The translations under genes were made by a program, and so were the position numbers. Source: Candidatus Zymogenus sp. (GTDB taxonomy: Bacteria; Desulfobacterota; Zymogenia; Zymogenales; Zymogenaceae). Taken from it: a DNA stretch of 5,872 nt. Each line of letters opens with the position of its first letter. Positions within the stretch are counted from its first letter, which is position 1. The notes beneath the pieces were generated by a model. It saw only the letters and a program-made list of their open reading frames with translations. It had not been told where the DNA came from and did not search any database. The stretch is from the NCBI GenBank assembly GCA_030613285.1, contig JAUWME010000167.1, positions 1 to 5,872 on the forward strand, in the 5' to 3' direction. This document shows positions 5,380-5,872 of this stretch, piece after piece.

Positions 5380-5872
5380 TGAGCAGATGGACTTGATCTT
5401 GAGGGGTACGGTGGAAATTATTTCCGAAGAGGAGATGGAAAAAAAGGTCGTTGATGCAATAAAGGCAAAAAAACCTCTCATTGTAAAGGCTGGGTTTGAT
5501 CCCACAGCGCCCGATCTTCATCTGGGGCACACCGTTCTCATCCAGAAGCTGAAGCATTTTCAGGAGCTTGGGCACACAGCCGTGTTTCTAATCGGCGATT
5601 TTACCGGAATGATTGGTGATCCCTCCGGGAGGTCAGCAACCAGAGAGCAACTTACCAAAAAAGTGCTTATGCAAAATGCCGAGACTTACAAGGAGCAGGT
5701 TTTCAAAATCCTCGACTCAAAAAAGACAGTTATCGAATTCAATTCTAAATGGATGGAGAAGATGGGAGCAGAGGGGCTTATTGAGCTTGCGGCACAACAG
5801 ACTGTAGCGAGGATGCTTGAGCGTGACGATTTTAAGAAGCGATTTCAGAATAACCAACCCATATCGATTCAC
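5363..5872 (+). CDS. tyrS: Tyrosyl-tRNA synthetase, N-terminal part (cut by window end)
   Basis: TyrRS charges tRNA-Tyr with tyrosine in the cytosol and is a class I synthetase. The 170 visible codons cover the start of the Rossmann catalytic domain. [20 protein letters not shown] contains the HIGH-type motif HLGH (53-56), and [17 protein letters not shown] (78-94) follows. The wording is that of the TyrZ-like bacterial branch rather than the E. coli TyrS branch. The KMSKS-type loop and the C-terminal tRNA-binding part lie beyond the window; the family is about 400 residues. The start ATG at 5363 has AAGGA (5353-5357) five bases upstream, better than the ATG at 5387. The gene overlaps the end of ymdB by 17 bases, pointing to translational coupling and a shared transcript. 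No T-box leader is seen. Confidence 0.97.
   Translation, partial: MNDNLNEQMDLILRGTVEIISEEEMEKKVVDAIKAKKPLIVKAGFDPTAPDLHLGHTVLIQKLKHFQELGHTAVFLIGDFTGMIGDPSGRSATREQLTKKVLMQNAETYKEQVFKILDSKKTVIEFNSKWMEKMGAEGLIELAAQQTVARMLERDDFKKRFQNNQPISIH

Overview
The window is a stretch of bacterial chromosome of moderate-to-low GC. It carries housekeeping genes that all lie on the + strand. The order is: tail of an unidentified gene, ftsY, a ZapB-like coiled-coil gene, 6S RNA (ssrS), ygfA (5-formyltetrahydrofolate cyclo-ligase), rny (RNase Y), ymdB-family metallophosphoesterase, tyrS (cut by the window end). From general knowledge this order resembles Deltaproteobacteria/Desulfobacterota genomes, where zapB, zapA, 6S RNA, ygfA, rny, the YmdB-type gene and tyrS often sit together. 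The lineage is an inference from gene order and protein style, not a proof.

Left part (1-1014): the last 29 codons of an unidentified gene overlap by one base (TGATG) the start of ftsY, the SRP receptor GTPase. ftsY is broken into two frames. The join falls exactly on the heptamer A AAA AAC at 295-301, a textbook -1 slippery sequence that is also an A-run prone to indels. A -1 shift there restores a complete 307-residue N-G domain FtsY.

Middle part (1015-2110): a good sigma70-type promoter (1065-1093) follows ftsY. Its predicted leader is very G-rich and contains a canonical G-quadruplex motif. Next comes a 73-codon coiled-coil gene of ZapB type. The following ~650 bases hold no convincing gene. 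This is where zapA would be expected, and only short broken stretches with a faint ZapA flavour are visible. A short inverted repeat near 1975 may be a mobile-element relic.

Right part (2111-5872): a clearly recognisable 6S RNA lies 25 bases upstream of ygfA, as in many bacteria. Then come rny, ymdB and tyrS, closely spaced and probably co-transcribed; tyrS overlaps ymdB by 17 bases. ygfA and rny both start with TTG. Together these genes cover protein targeting (FtsY), cell division (ZapB-like), growth-phase control of RNA polymerase (6S RNA), folate metabolism, mRNA turnover (RNase Y, with YmdB as a possible modulator) and translation (TyrRS).

I see no defence system, CRISPR array, tRNA, rRNA or intact transposon. 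The items most worth checking are the ftsY frameshift, the G4 leader, and the apparently missing or decayed zapA next to a G-rich non-coding block.
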